Assembly: GCF_002127325.2 (NCBI RefSeq)
Contig: NC_035438.2
Span: 89,280,385 to 89,344,384 of the forward strand
Length of the DNA: 64,000 nt
From: Helianthus annuus
Taxonomy: Eukaryota; Streptophyta; Magnoliopsida; Asterales; Asteraceae
Direction: 5' to 3'
The translations under genes and the position numbers were made by a program. The notes under the pieces were generated by a model. The model ran no database searches, was not told the DNA's origin, and saw nothing but the letters and a program-made list of their open reading frames with translations. Shown one piece after another: positions 1-8,940 of this stretch (positions are counted from its first letter, which is position 1; every line of letters begins with the position of its first letter).

Positions 1-27
1 TTGCTTCCAATTCTTCCAATTCTTTCT

Positions 28-1715
28 TCAGACGAGTAGCCCTTTTTCTTTCAACATCTCAATTTTATCTGCAAAAAACAAATTAAAACTGAATGAGTCT
101 AAACTTTTTCTAGCATTATTAATGTATTCTTCCTCATCATTGGTATCTTCATGACTATCTGATGATCTGAAAATCTTCGTTCTTTTTGGCTTAGATTTGA
201 CTTCTTCTTCTTCCAAGATTCGAGCAACAAGTCCTGAATCAGCCGGAATGTATTTATCCCAGCTAAAACCCTCTGCCACTTTTTCATCATCTTGATTAAC
301 TAGATAAGCTTTCTTCTTTCCATCTTCAATAGCATGGGATGATGATGGTTGTTGAGCAATCTGATGAAAAATTGATTTTTGATAGTAATCATTCTTTCCA
401 GACTGATCTTTTCTTCCGTTTGCTTCTTTATTTTTACATTCTCGTTTAAAATATCCCTTTTCTCTACAACAAAAGCAAGTAACCTTTGATTTGTCAAACC
501 CTATCGGAGATGCAGCAATTTCACGAAAATCATCTCTTCCGGTGATTTGTGTGAATTTTTCTGCTCTTCTTACAGCACTGGCTAAACACGACTTGACGTC
601 CATCAACTCAAGTTTCTCAGCATCAATCTGATCATAATCTTCTTTGGTGAGCATCAGATTTCCAATTCGTCCAGCAACTAAGCTTTCATATGATTCTAAC
701 ATAGCAACAAGTGATGCCATGTGTTTCTTAGCCACTTCTAGAGAGAGATTTTGACCATTTTGAATGTTCAATCTAACATTGCATTGTAGATTTGTTGAAT
801 TCTGTCGTTGAGAACTTGGTGTTGTGAAATTCGGATCAAAACTTGAATATGACGATGAATATCCACCACTCTGAGTAACAGTACTAGCATTTGTTCCAGA
901 AGAACTATCAGCACTGAAAGCAGTTAATCTTCGGACTCGGAGTAACTTCAAATTTGTTTCCTCTGTAGTATAAACTAACATCTTGTTGAGCATTTGGATT
1001 ATTCATGATAGCAGTTTTCTGAATATCCAATTCATGTTCTTCAATCTTCTGAATGAACTTCGCCAAATTCATACTTTCAGATTTTCTCATATGTTTTAAA
1101 ATCAGAAAATATGTTCCCCATTTATTCTGTGGTAACGCATCGGCTAGCTTATCAACCCATTCATTGTCGTCTTTCTTTATTTCCAATCTTCCCATTTCCA
1201 GAACAAGATGACAATATCTCTCGATAGTCATTTTTGTTGTTTCACCTTCAAAAGCTACAAACATATCAAATGACTTCTTTAGTAAAGCTTGTTTGTTCTT
1301 TATCATGTTAGCGCTTCCCTTAAACTTGTTAATCAACGCCAACCAAATTGATTAGCAGTGTTTTCATGTTGAAGCAAAACAAAGATATCTTCTTTTACTG
1401 CTTGTTGAAGAATACTAATCATCATTTTTTCACTAGTGTATTTCAATTTCTCAACCTCTGAATAGTCACTGAAAGCTTTTTCAATCCCACGTTCATTTTT
1501 CGGCCTAACGTAATCTACATCTAACGAACACCATGCGTCAAACTTATAAGCTTGCACCCAGTTTTCAAACCGATTTTGCCATCCTTTAAAATCTTCAATG
1601 TACATAAGCTTTGGCGGTTTTTGATAAGTTCCTGTTTCATTATCACTGTAAACAGTTTCGGCAGCTGTAATTGAAGCAACTGGTGAGCAAACGCATTGTA
1701 AAACTCTTCTTCCAT
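28..1715 (-). pseudogene. gag: E1 gag (UBN2-type Copia gag with one CCHC knuckle), frameshifted
   Basis: Gag makes the virus-like particle and binds element RNA. The N-terminus starts near 1715 (MEEEFYNAF), shifts frame near 1650 into a stretch containing FKGWQNRFENWV, and shifts again near 1340 into a segment with LINKFKGSANMIKNKQALLK and EWVDKLADALP, typical of the UBN2 gag domain. A third frame (993 downward) carries FKGWQ-distant, acidic and glutamine-rich sequence and a zinc knuckle CFCCREKGYFKREC. The UBN2 part parallels the start of the E3 gag (WVDKLVKALP). At least three frameshifts make it nonfunctional. It is cut by the window edge, so its C-terminus is unseen. Confidence 0.8.
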
Positions 1716-1794
1716 GTTTCGGTAACCTGTTACACTAATTCACAAAGTTCACACAAAATGTAAGTTCACAAGAAATGAGATCTCAAATGAAATG

Positions 1795-2081
1795 ACTTGG
1801 TGCGAAATAGACAATTTGTGCGAAATCAACTTGGTGCAAAATAGCCTCTTCAAACGGAATGGCACTTTCACACGAAATGCAGATTTCAAGTGGAATGGGT
1901 CCTCTGGTACGAAATGAAAACTTATTTCGTACGAAATGAAATACTCCGTGTCTATTCCGTGCGAAATGAAATACAAACGGACGATTTCGTGCGAAATGAA
2001 GTCCAAGATGTTGATTCTGTGCGAAATAGATTCCACAAAGATGATTCCGTGCGAAATGGACTATATCAATCCGTACGAAAT
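1795..2081 (-). repeat. E1 leader array of TTTCGTGCGAAAT phrases at about 30-nt spacing
   Basis: Between the PBS and gag the leader repeats a 13-14 nt near-palindrome (consensus ATTYCGTGCGAAAT). Copies begin at 1924, 1954, 1984, 2014 and 2044, exactly 30 nt apart. Another follows at about 2069, and weaker copies precede from about 1795. The spacers do not resemble each other. The same phrase occurs twice in the adjacent LTR. I see no protein function; reading it as coding gives only a repetitive peptide. Confidence 0.85.
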
Positions 2082-2304
2082 GATGATGACATCATCCTAT
2101 CGGCCATAATTTTGTCAAATTGATCTGTTTTTGGTCGATTTTAGGTCCAATTCTTTCAAGAATTCGATAAAACCATGTTTTACGTGAAATATGTGAAAAT
2201 CAAGCCATTTTAACAGTGAGAACCTGTTAAATTTGAATAAGAAGGTGTAGAAGTCAGAAGTTTTGGTGAAAACAGGCTGATTTGGCAAGAACTCCTCCTC
2301 CTGA

Positions 2305-2316
2305 GCTCTGATACCA
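2305..2316 (-). other. E1 primer-binding site (initiator Met tRNA type)
   Basis: The plus strand reads GCTCTGATACCA, the complement of TGGTATCAGAGC, the usual plant iMet-tRNA primer-binding site. It is two bases from the LTR edge, which fixes the orientation as minus. Confidence 0.9.
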
Positions 2317-2318
2317 CT

Positions 2319-2688
2319 TGTAGGATCGAGAATCGATCTAAACAAGTCTATTAGAAGAGTTCTAATCCATATCAAAGGCGGAAATCAATGATATAGACTT
2401 GGAAACAGCTTGATTCACTCTTTAATTGTCTTGTTTATTGATTTAACACTGATACAGATCAAATGACACGTCGACAGCAGTTCGGTACCGGAATCAGGAA
2501 CCTTACAAATGAAATCACAAGCTATGTATTTATAGGAGTGGTATTTCGCACGAAATAGATAAGAGTCATTTCGTGCGAAATCAACTTTCATCACACATCT
2601 CCTATTTTCTCGTACAACGTGTCTAGCTCTATCATTTCTAAGTACAAGACTGGATACAAGAGGAAGTCGACAGACATATGCACCAACA
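2319..2688 (-). repeat. E1 5' LTR (370 bp)
   Basis: On the plus strand it starts TGTAGGATCG directly beside the PBS complement and ends TGCACCAACA; in element sense it is TGTTGG...CTACA. A TATA-like box (complement of TATTTATA, 2527-2534) lies inside, as do two near-perfect palindromes (2542-2557 and 2568-2581) built on TTTCG-CGAAA. The 3' partner LTR is not in the window. Confidence 0.8.
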
Positions 2689-4185
2689 CTTTTGTTCATT
2701 TAAGCTCGTTTGGTCCTGAAAAATACAAAAGGAAGACAAAAGCACATTTTTTCCAACATTAGTACTAAAAAAGGGTTAGTTTTATGCCTCATTTGATGTA
2801 ATTTATATGTTGCATTTTACACACATCAAATACCACCACACTTGAATCTTTGCTTGTCCTCAAGCAAACCTTTTTTTAATGTGGCTTACACACCCAAATG
2901 GAATGGGTAGAAGAGAAGTTTTAGGTTTGTCTTGAGTGTCGGGAATCCAAGATCTTTATTGGGTTTTAACTTTACACCATTTACAATCTTATTCATTATG
3001 ATTTATTTAGAACGTTTCATAAGGGAAATTACTTATTTGGGCATAACATGCCTCTTTAAAATTCCATTTATATATAAGTTCACATACCTCACGGGAGATC
3101 ACTCAACACTCGGCCGAAGATGCATTTTTGTGAAACACTCGAGACCGGCATGGAAATTACTTCTACCATATGCTTGCCAAGCAATCAATCCTCCTCCTTT
3201 TTAACTATAAACCTTTGTAAATATAGAGGACTTGGGGAAGGGTTAGGCTTGGGTTAAAGGTAGGTGGTTTTGGGTTAGTGGTTAGTAAAAAGGGCTAAAA
3301 GCGTAAAAAGCGTCGGTCGTCGTAAAACTTTTTGTTTTTGTGACTTTTATTCAAACTAAGCATTTTCAAACAAAGTTTCTTTGAGGACTTTGTTTGTTTA
3401 TTGCTAGAGTTTCATTTTTTTATAAGGAAACGACACAAGAGAACCGAGCTTTCTACTAAAATAAAGGGTTGAAAAGAAAAAGGGTTTTGGTGGTTAACGG
3501 GTGTTTGTTTTGTGGGTTTAGAAAAGAAAAGGTTTAGGCTCAAAGGGGTTAACTAGGGGGATTTTGGGTAGGTAATCAAGAAAATGAAAAATAATGGTGT
3601 TGAAAAGAAAATGAGTTAGTCCTAATGCCTCCATCATTTACTTACTTGGGTTCAAGTTGGTAAGGACCGGGAATGTATCGTCATGGAAAGTTCTAGAGTC
3701 GTAAGAACCAAGCGGCTATTCACACAAGAAACGAAAAATGAGCATTTAGTTTAAGGATGTATGCTTATATGCTCAATAAAGGCTAAAAACTCACTTATTG
3801 TGGGAATGAGTTTATAATGTGATCAAGTATATATAATCAAATTTTAACTAGATTTGTCATACCGTTTCATAATTTTCTTATGTTGGTTCTTTTTATCACG
3901 ACGCTATCGGTTGTAAATTTGTAAAAATATAACCTTTTTAAACTTATTATTCCCAAATTAAACCAAGACAAGTAAAAAAAAAATGAAAAGTTTTTGAAAA
4001 AAATTGGGGTGACTAGCGGTTCCAATAGAGTTTTGTGTTAGGCTTGTTATTAGGACTTGCAAAATTCAAGGTTTTAGCATCCCCCCCCACACTTAAATTA
4101 CACATTGTCCTCAATGTGTCCCAAAAATATGTTTTTAGGTTGATTGAATGTGAAAAAATGTGTTAGAAACAAGGTTTGTTGTTAC

Positions 4186-4376
4186 TGGGCACCTGGCCAT
4201 GGCCTCGTGCTGGGTGAGCACGACCCCATGGTCATAGTGCCAGTAACAATAACTTACAGAAGGTGGCCACGGGGGCGTGCCTGGTTGACACGGCCCCATG
4301 GCGGGCAGATTTCAAACAAACAGCAGGTACATGGTGGTGGACACGGGGCGTGCTGGCTGAGCACGACCCCGTGGTC
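4186..4376. repeat. E2 GC-rich hairpin array (CCACGGGG / CCCCGTGG)
   Basis: Three imperfect stem-loops follow each other. The first pairs CCATGG-CTCGTGCT with AGCACGA-CCCATGG, the second pairs a CCACGGGGGCGTG arm with ACACGGCCCCATGG, and the third pairs GACACGGGGCGTGCT with AGCACGACCCCGTGG. They share the arm pattern but differ at paired positions. Local GC content is far above the flanks. Related arms recur in the other E2 piece near 23539-23600. Confidence 0.75.
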
Positions 4377-4698
4377 AAAGTCTTGCAATTAATGAAAACA
4401 GGTTTTTGGCTTTTGGTTCTGGTTTCCGGGCTCATATTGCACTAATACTTAGTGCTTCCAAGCTTCCTAGGTACCTATTTTGCTTAAATACCACACCACA
4501 CAAATAACAAACATCCTAACATACCACAAGTTATCATCCACATCACAAACTAAAGAAAAGAAAATGTAGAAAAGTAAAAGTGTTAAAGGAAAGTAAATTG
4601 TTCAACTTTGGCACGCAGGCAAGAAAATTATTCGTGGGATAAAAGGGTTAACCTGGTAGAAGCTTCAACCGTGTCACACCACCTCCGACGCCTTTGCT

Positions 4699-4959
4699 TC
4701 AATCCATGTCTTCATCTTCATTATCTCCTCCTTGATTCGCCATGTACTCCCGGATGCGGCTGATGTCATCTTGCATGTCGGAGATGTTCCTCTCGATTGC
4801 TCCGACCCAGTTGTAGGTGTTGCTGGCCATGTGTAGGTGTTGTGGGTGCATAAGAGGTTTTCTTGCAAAAGATCATGTAAGCTTTGAAATTTAGGAAACC
4901 TGCCCCCTTGAGAAGAGGATGAGCCCGCATGGCCATGAAACTGAGGAGGAGGATGGATT
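4699..4959 (-). pseudogene. gag: E2 gag, C-terminal fragment
   Basis: Reading minus from the E3 insertion point, one frame contains MASNTYNWVGAIERNISD, then a short acidic tail NEDEDMD and a stop at 4699-4701. Between is a regular spacing of I, M and L that looks like a short coiled coil, common at the end of such gags. It is separated from its N-terminus (22585-23467) by the 17.6-kb E3 insertion. Whether the frame is continuous across the original junction was not worked out fully. Confidence 0.6.
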
Positions 4960-5337
4960 TGTTAGTGCATTAATGTCTATCGCCTTCGTCAATCCGAGCC
5001 GTAGCGAGAAACCGAAGAAATCAAGCTTTTATTGTAATATTTAGATAGTAAAGGCAAGGTGGCAATTGTGTAAATAATGAGACTTCTCATTATAACCTTG
5101 GCCTATAAATAGAACCATTAGGGTTCTCATTTAAGACTTTTGGCTCCATTTGTGATTTTGGTGATTCAAGTCTAGAGAGAGAAAGCTCTGTACACGTGAT
5201 TTCTGTATTGTACTTGTCATATCTTGCAATAAAATCACGGTTCTAGTACGTTATTGTGTGTTCGGTCACGCACGTTCACGGATTCCGCACGTCGAACGTT
5301 CGTTACACAATCGAACGGCATCAAAACCGGTCCTACA
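4960..5337 (+). repeat. E3 5' LTR (378 bp)
   Basis: Starts TGTTAGTGCATT and ends GGTCCTACA. The sequence is nearly the same as 22207-22584, with about 8 substitutions and no length change. A TATA box (TATAAATA, 5104-5111) and an AATAAA signal near 5229 mark a plausible promoter and polyadenylation region. Confidence 0.95.
5104..5111 (+). promoter_or_regulatory. E3 LTR TATA box
   Basis: TATAAATA about 145 bp into the LTR, conserved in the 3' copy (22351-22358). It is a plausible core promoter for the element transcript; the start site is not determined. Confidence 0.6.
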
Positions 5338-5339
5338 AG

Positions 5340-5351
5340 TGGTATCAGAGC
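5340..5351 (+). other. E3 primer-binding site
   Basis: TGGTATCAGAGC, two bases after the LTR, complementary to the 3' end of initiator Met tRNA. It fixes the plus orientation. Confidence 0.92.
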
Positions 5352-5624
5352 TAGGAGCTCGATTGCACGATCAAACGCATTGATTCGTACCAGATTTCAG
5401 CCATTTTAGATCCGAATTTCATCATTTCTTCATCTTCTACTCATTTTTCACGTTTTTTACTGAAAACTGTCAAATTGAACGGGTTTTTACGGTCCGAATC
5501 GGTTGAATTTTTGATATGTTGTGCGAAAACCTTTGATTTGCAACCCTACCAAGTTTCAGATCCAAATTCCTAACCGTTTAGGAGAAATCTAAGATTTTTT
5601 GTCTGATTTCGCGTCAAGAAAACA

Positions 5625-5800
5625 GGTTCCGCTTCAAAGTTCGTGAGGTTTCGCTTCAAAGACATTGAGAGTTCCGCTTATTTGTCCAACCAGTTCCGCT
5701 TATATGTCACATCTTGAGGTTTCGCTAGAAAGACCTTGAGGTTTCGCTTGAAAGTCAGTTCATGGTTCCGCTTGTATGAACCAATAGAGTTCCGCTTATC
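5625..5800 (+). repeat. E3 leader array of GTTYCGCTT phrases
   Basis: Eight copies of GTTCCGCTT or GTTTCGCTT start near 5626, 5648, 5671, 5693, 5719, 5741, 5765 and 5789, so spacing is 22-26 nt. The words between copies differ. The array lies between PBS and gag, the same place as the E1 array, but with a different phrase. It has no coding value. Confidence 0.8.
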
Positions 5801-6200
5801 AGTCATCACTGTGGTTTCACAATCGCCATTGGTAGTTGCATGTGAATTGTCGGTATAGTACAAGTTGGTCAAATTAGAATTAACAGGTGTTATCGAAACT
5901 TTGCATGTAGGTTCATCGGTCAAATGAAATAAAAAATCATCTGAAGTTGTCAGATCAGTAATTGATGATGTCGGCCACACTAACCTTTAAAGGCCCAATC
6001 ACAAAAAGTTCAACATCAATTGTTGGCATTAGTGTTAGGTCGGGTGTTTTTTGTAGAGTGAGGTGGAATTGCGGTCCAATTGTCGGATTTATTAGTTGTC
6101 AGCCCATGCAATTTTGTCATCCACTAAGTGAAGTGAAGGCCCAATCATTTACTTTATACACCGACCCACTAGTTGGAGGTCCAATGAAAAATTAAAGTTG
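5801..6200 (+). other. E3 leader, no gene seen (left of E4)
   Basis: Noncoding leader between the repeat array and the E4 insertion site, continuing at 17441. I see no ORF of note and no further repeat. The last five bases, AGTTG, are the E4 target duplication. Confidence 0.7.
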
Positions 6201-6938
6201 TGTTGGATCTGAGTTTGATTTTGATTGTATTTTATGTTTGTAAATAAGATGAAGATGGATGAGTGTGCAGCGGAAATTAAGATGAAAACAAACTTTGCAT
6301 ACAATCAAACGAGAGTAATACTTTTATCAAACATCTTTACACAATGAACCGAAAGATTGAATTTATTTCAAACACGATTACAATGATTGATGAATGAATG
6401 CAAACTCCCCCTCAGCCAGAGCTCAGTAGTTTGTTCGTGCAAAGAAGACAAATGATGCAAAGAGCTAATAGAACAGTACAAAGTATTGAACTATTTATAG
6501 GCACTTGCAAACTACTGAGCATCTTAGCTGATGTCACCATGAAAATGACATCTAACCTCCTAACAAACTCTAACCTCTGATCTATACAGACACTGCTTGT
6601 GTTAACTACTGCTAATACATTCTATTACAAAACAGACTTTAGAACAGCTGCTGCAACCTTCTACTGCTGTGAACCCAGCAGCACTTGTGCGGATCAGTAG
6701 TGCTTGACTCAAGGCAGTAGATTGAATCAGCAGGACTTTAGTCTTCCATCAGATCTTTAGTTGAGTAGTAGTTATGGGGCAGCAGTTTAGCAAGATCAGC
6801 AGATAGGAGGTCATCAGTAGTTGTAATCACTTTCAAGGGGAGAGATTTGTATATCAACATCTGTTTATTCAGGATCCACTGCTCTGATCCAGTTTTGGCT
6901 TTAATTATCTGTTCCTCTGATAGGGTTCAATCCCAACA
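6201..6938 (-). repeat. E4 3' LTR (738 bp)
   Basis: Plus-strand start TGTTGGATCTGAG, end AATCCCAACA. Same length as 16703-17440. It contains a TATA-like box (complement of TATTTATA, 6492-6499) and many short CAGCAG / CAGTAGT / ACTACTG words in both orientations. Confidence 0.95.
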
Positions 6939-6950
6939 ATCTCCCCCTGG
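6939..6950 (-). other. E4 polypurine tract
   Basis: In element sense CCAGGGGGAGAT lies directly before the 3' LTR. It is the second-strand primer site expected at this position. Confidence 0.85.
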
Positions 6951-7111
6951 AACAGATAATGCCAAAACCCTTCATTATTTGTGGACATTTTATTGCCTCA
7001 TTAACAGCTCCCTTATCTGACCTTTAAATTGTAATTCAAAGTTAAGGGCATCTGTATCTTCATCATCCCTGCTAATTGGAAGATCAAGGAGATCATGCAA
7101 ATCTTCAAGAC

Positions 7112-8908
7112 TCAGGCCAAGAGCTTGTTCCCTTGATATTTTTTCCACTTCTCCACCAGCCTGAGCAAAGTCAATACGCAGGTCTGTTTGTCAGTTTCCC
7201 ACTTTTGTATTTTTGAGCCTGGTGGGTTTCTTGGGAGATGCTTATTTCCAGAAGTATTTGGTGAGGCTGGCCTGTTCATCACTGGCTGAGCAGTGGTAGC
7301 AGAGTTTTCCTGTTCAAGTTCTTCCTTTAACTTTCTTAACAAGCCTTCTTTTACAACAGCATTTCCAGTAAGAATTTCTTGAACAGTTTCAGCTCCTAAC
7401 TGGCTTTGTTTCCTTCTTTTGTAAAAGGCAGTACCAGTAGGAGCAGTGGCTCTCCTGATTTGCAGCTTTGATGGTCGTTTTGAATCTTTCTTTCTTAATT
7501 CCTCCAACCTTTTGTAGGTTGACCTGACCACATCTTCTTTCCATCTAGCAATTTGTCTTTTTGTACCAAAATCAGCAACAACCAGTTCTTCTTTCATTCT
7601 CTTCAGTTCCATTTGCTTATCAGGTACACACTTTCTGAACTTTGCCCAATCAGGAGGAGTGTGAGTGACTTTCCTTTTTATCATGTCTTGAATTCTTGCA
7701 GCTTCAACTTCAAGCTCAGGAACAGTCCACTCTTTGTACATGTGTCTCTCTCCTTTGTATCTTTTGTGAAACATAATGCTTTCAATGTAGTCTTTCTTCA
7801 AAGTTTCAGCTGCTCTTTCTGAAATTTGTTGACTGACATTCTTTGCAAAACGTTCTAAGGAACTGACTTGTGTGAGTAGATATTGGTAGTATCTTGATAC
7901 TTCTTTGTCAGATTTCCCTTGTGTGTTTCTCTTCGAGATATCCTCTGCTTGCTTGGCCTTTATCTTCAAATATTCATCAATATTTTTGGGCCAGGGGTAT
8001 CCTTTGATTGAAGGCAAACTCCTTTTGGCAGGGTCATCCTCAATATAGAAAGATTTTATTTCTTCTCTAACAGCTTCCAGTTCAAGAGGAAATTGAACAC
8101 CTACAGGAGGTAAGGGTTTGTGCATTGGAACTGAAGAAAGTGGAACTGGTTTTGGTATATTGACAAGAGCTAAAGATTTTGAAGATGTTTGGGATGGTGA
8201 AGTGACATCATCTTTAGGAATTAGCCTTCTCCTCTTTATTTGAGGAGAGACTGATGATGTTTTGGATGGAAAGGTGGTTGTAGTGACAGTGGTTTGTGAT
8301 AGACTAACAGTTGTTGAAACAACTGGTGTTCCAACCACTGTTGTCTTTACAACAGAAGTTATAACAACTGCTGTCTTCTGCCTTTTGACAGGAGGTGATT
8401 TTGATTTTGGTGGTAATGGTGGTAGAACAGTGGATGTAGTGTGTGTTGAGATGGTGTGTGTTGAAGTGGGAGCAGATGTTGAAACTACTGAAGTACCAAC
8501 AGCAGCTGATACAACAGGAGTTACAACAGCTGTTTTAGGTGGTGGTTTTTGAGCAGACTTTGAACGTCTGACTGGAATGGATTTGGGTAACCTTACTTTT
8601 CTTGTAGGCTTCTTCTTTTTATCAATAAGATTTTTATCATCTCTTGATCCTGAAGTACCCTGATCCGGATAATCCACCCTGGCTTTCTTTTTGGCCTCTC
8701 TATCCCTTTTCACGCATGCAAGTGCTTCTGCAAGTGCATTTGTGGTCACATCAATTTTCTTACTCCCATCTGGCAAAGGAATCTGTTTGGTCATATTTGA
8801 ATTTTCTGGTGCAAGGTAGAGACCATCTGTTATTCCTTTCCTTCTCCACTCCTGAATTTTCTCCCCCTTTTTGGCATTATCTTCGGGGAGTTGATCAATG
8901 AAGAACAC
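7112..8908 (-). pseudogene. E4 extra ORF, second part (598-codon open frame)
   Basis: An open frame of 598 codons begins with MFFIDQLPEDNAKKGEKIQE and ends before the PPT. The first 250 residues are rich in T, V, S, P and K (low-complexity linker). The middle has KGYPWPKNIDEYLKIKAKQA and a helical stretch SRYYQYLLTQVSSLERFAKN, and the C-terminal third is basic and coiled-coil-like. I see no signal peptide or convincing membrane segment, so an envelope function is not supported. It lies in another frame than the ORF at 8941-10953, with 32 nt between. I infer that the two were one product now split by a frameshift, but separate genes are possible. Function unknown. Confidence 0.7.
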
Positions 8909-8940
8909 GGTGGAGGAGCAGTGCCAGAGTTGTGCAGGAT

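Larger units (their letters stand above)
1..2688 (-). mobile_element. E1: Copia-type LTR retrotransposon, 5' part only (LTR, leader, gag)
   Basis: In minus-strand order the window shows the 5' LTR (2688-2319), a primer-binding site, a repeat-rich leader and a broken gag that runs off at base 1. Anything downstream (protease, integrase, RT, 3' LTR) lies outside the window, so I cannot say whether E1 is gag-only like E3, E5 and E7. The LTR resembles the E5 LTR: both share a block around 'AAAGGCGGAAA' and a block around 'AGTTCGGTAC'. The right flank starts CTTTT, a possible target duplication whose partner is outside the window. Class is inferred from gag type and PBS. Confidence 0.8.
2689..4959 (-). 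mobile_element. E2 left piece: Athila-like gypsy element, gag C-terminus and downstream noncoding DNA
   Basis: This stretch continues, across E3, the gag that begins at 23467. Bases 4699-4959 hold the gag C-terminus. From 4698 down to 2689 I see no credible long ORF. This part holds AT-rich DNA, a hairpin-rich block (4186-4376), a run of nine C (about 4082), and two stretches of the type 'CCACACTT...TTGTCCTCAA' (about 2832 and 4088). No LTR edge of E2 is identified; the left side is cut by E1. Athila-type elements usually have long noncoding regions, which fits, but the class rests on the gag alone. Confidence 0.6.

Noticed and set aside
1924..2081. CRISPR-like array (short repeats at 30-nt spacing)
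   Set aside because: Repeats are only 13-14 nt and degenerate, spacers about 16 nt, in a plant retrotransposon leader with no cas genes.
1890..2123. Plus-strand open frame of 77 codons with repeated VRNE
   Set aside because: It is the 30-nt phrase array of the E1 leader translated by chance; 30 is a multiple of three, which makes the peptide look periodic.
2305..2316. tRNA gene fragments at the TGGTATCAGAGC sites
   Set aside because: Only the 12-13 nt complementary to the tRNA 3' end are present, each 2-3 bases from an LTR; these are primer-binding sites.
5678..5980. Minus-strand open frame with repeated KRN
   Set aside because: Translation of the GTTYCGCTT array in the E3 leader; opposite strand to the element's transcript.
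7112..8908. Host gene candidate (long open frame)
   Set aside because: It lies between RNase H and the PPT of E4, inside target duplications, on the element's strand. It belongs to the retrotransposon.
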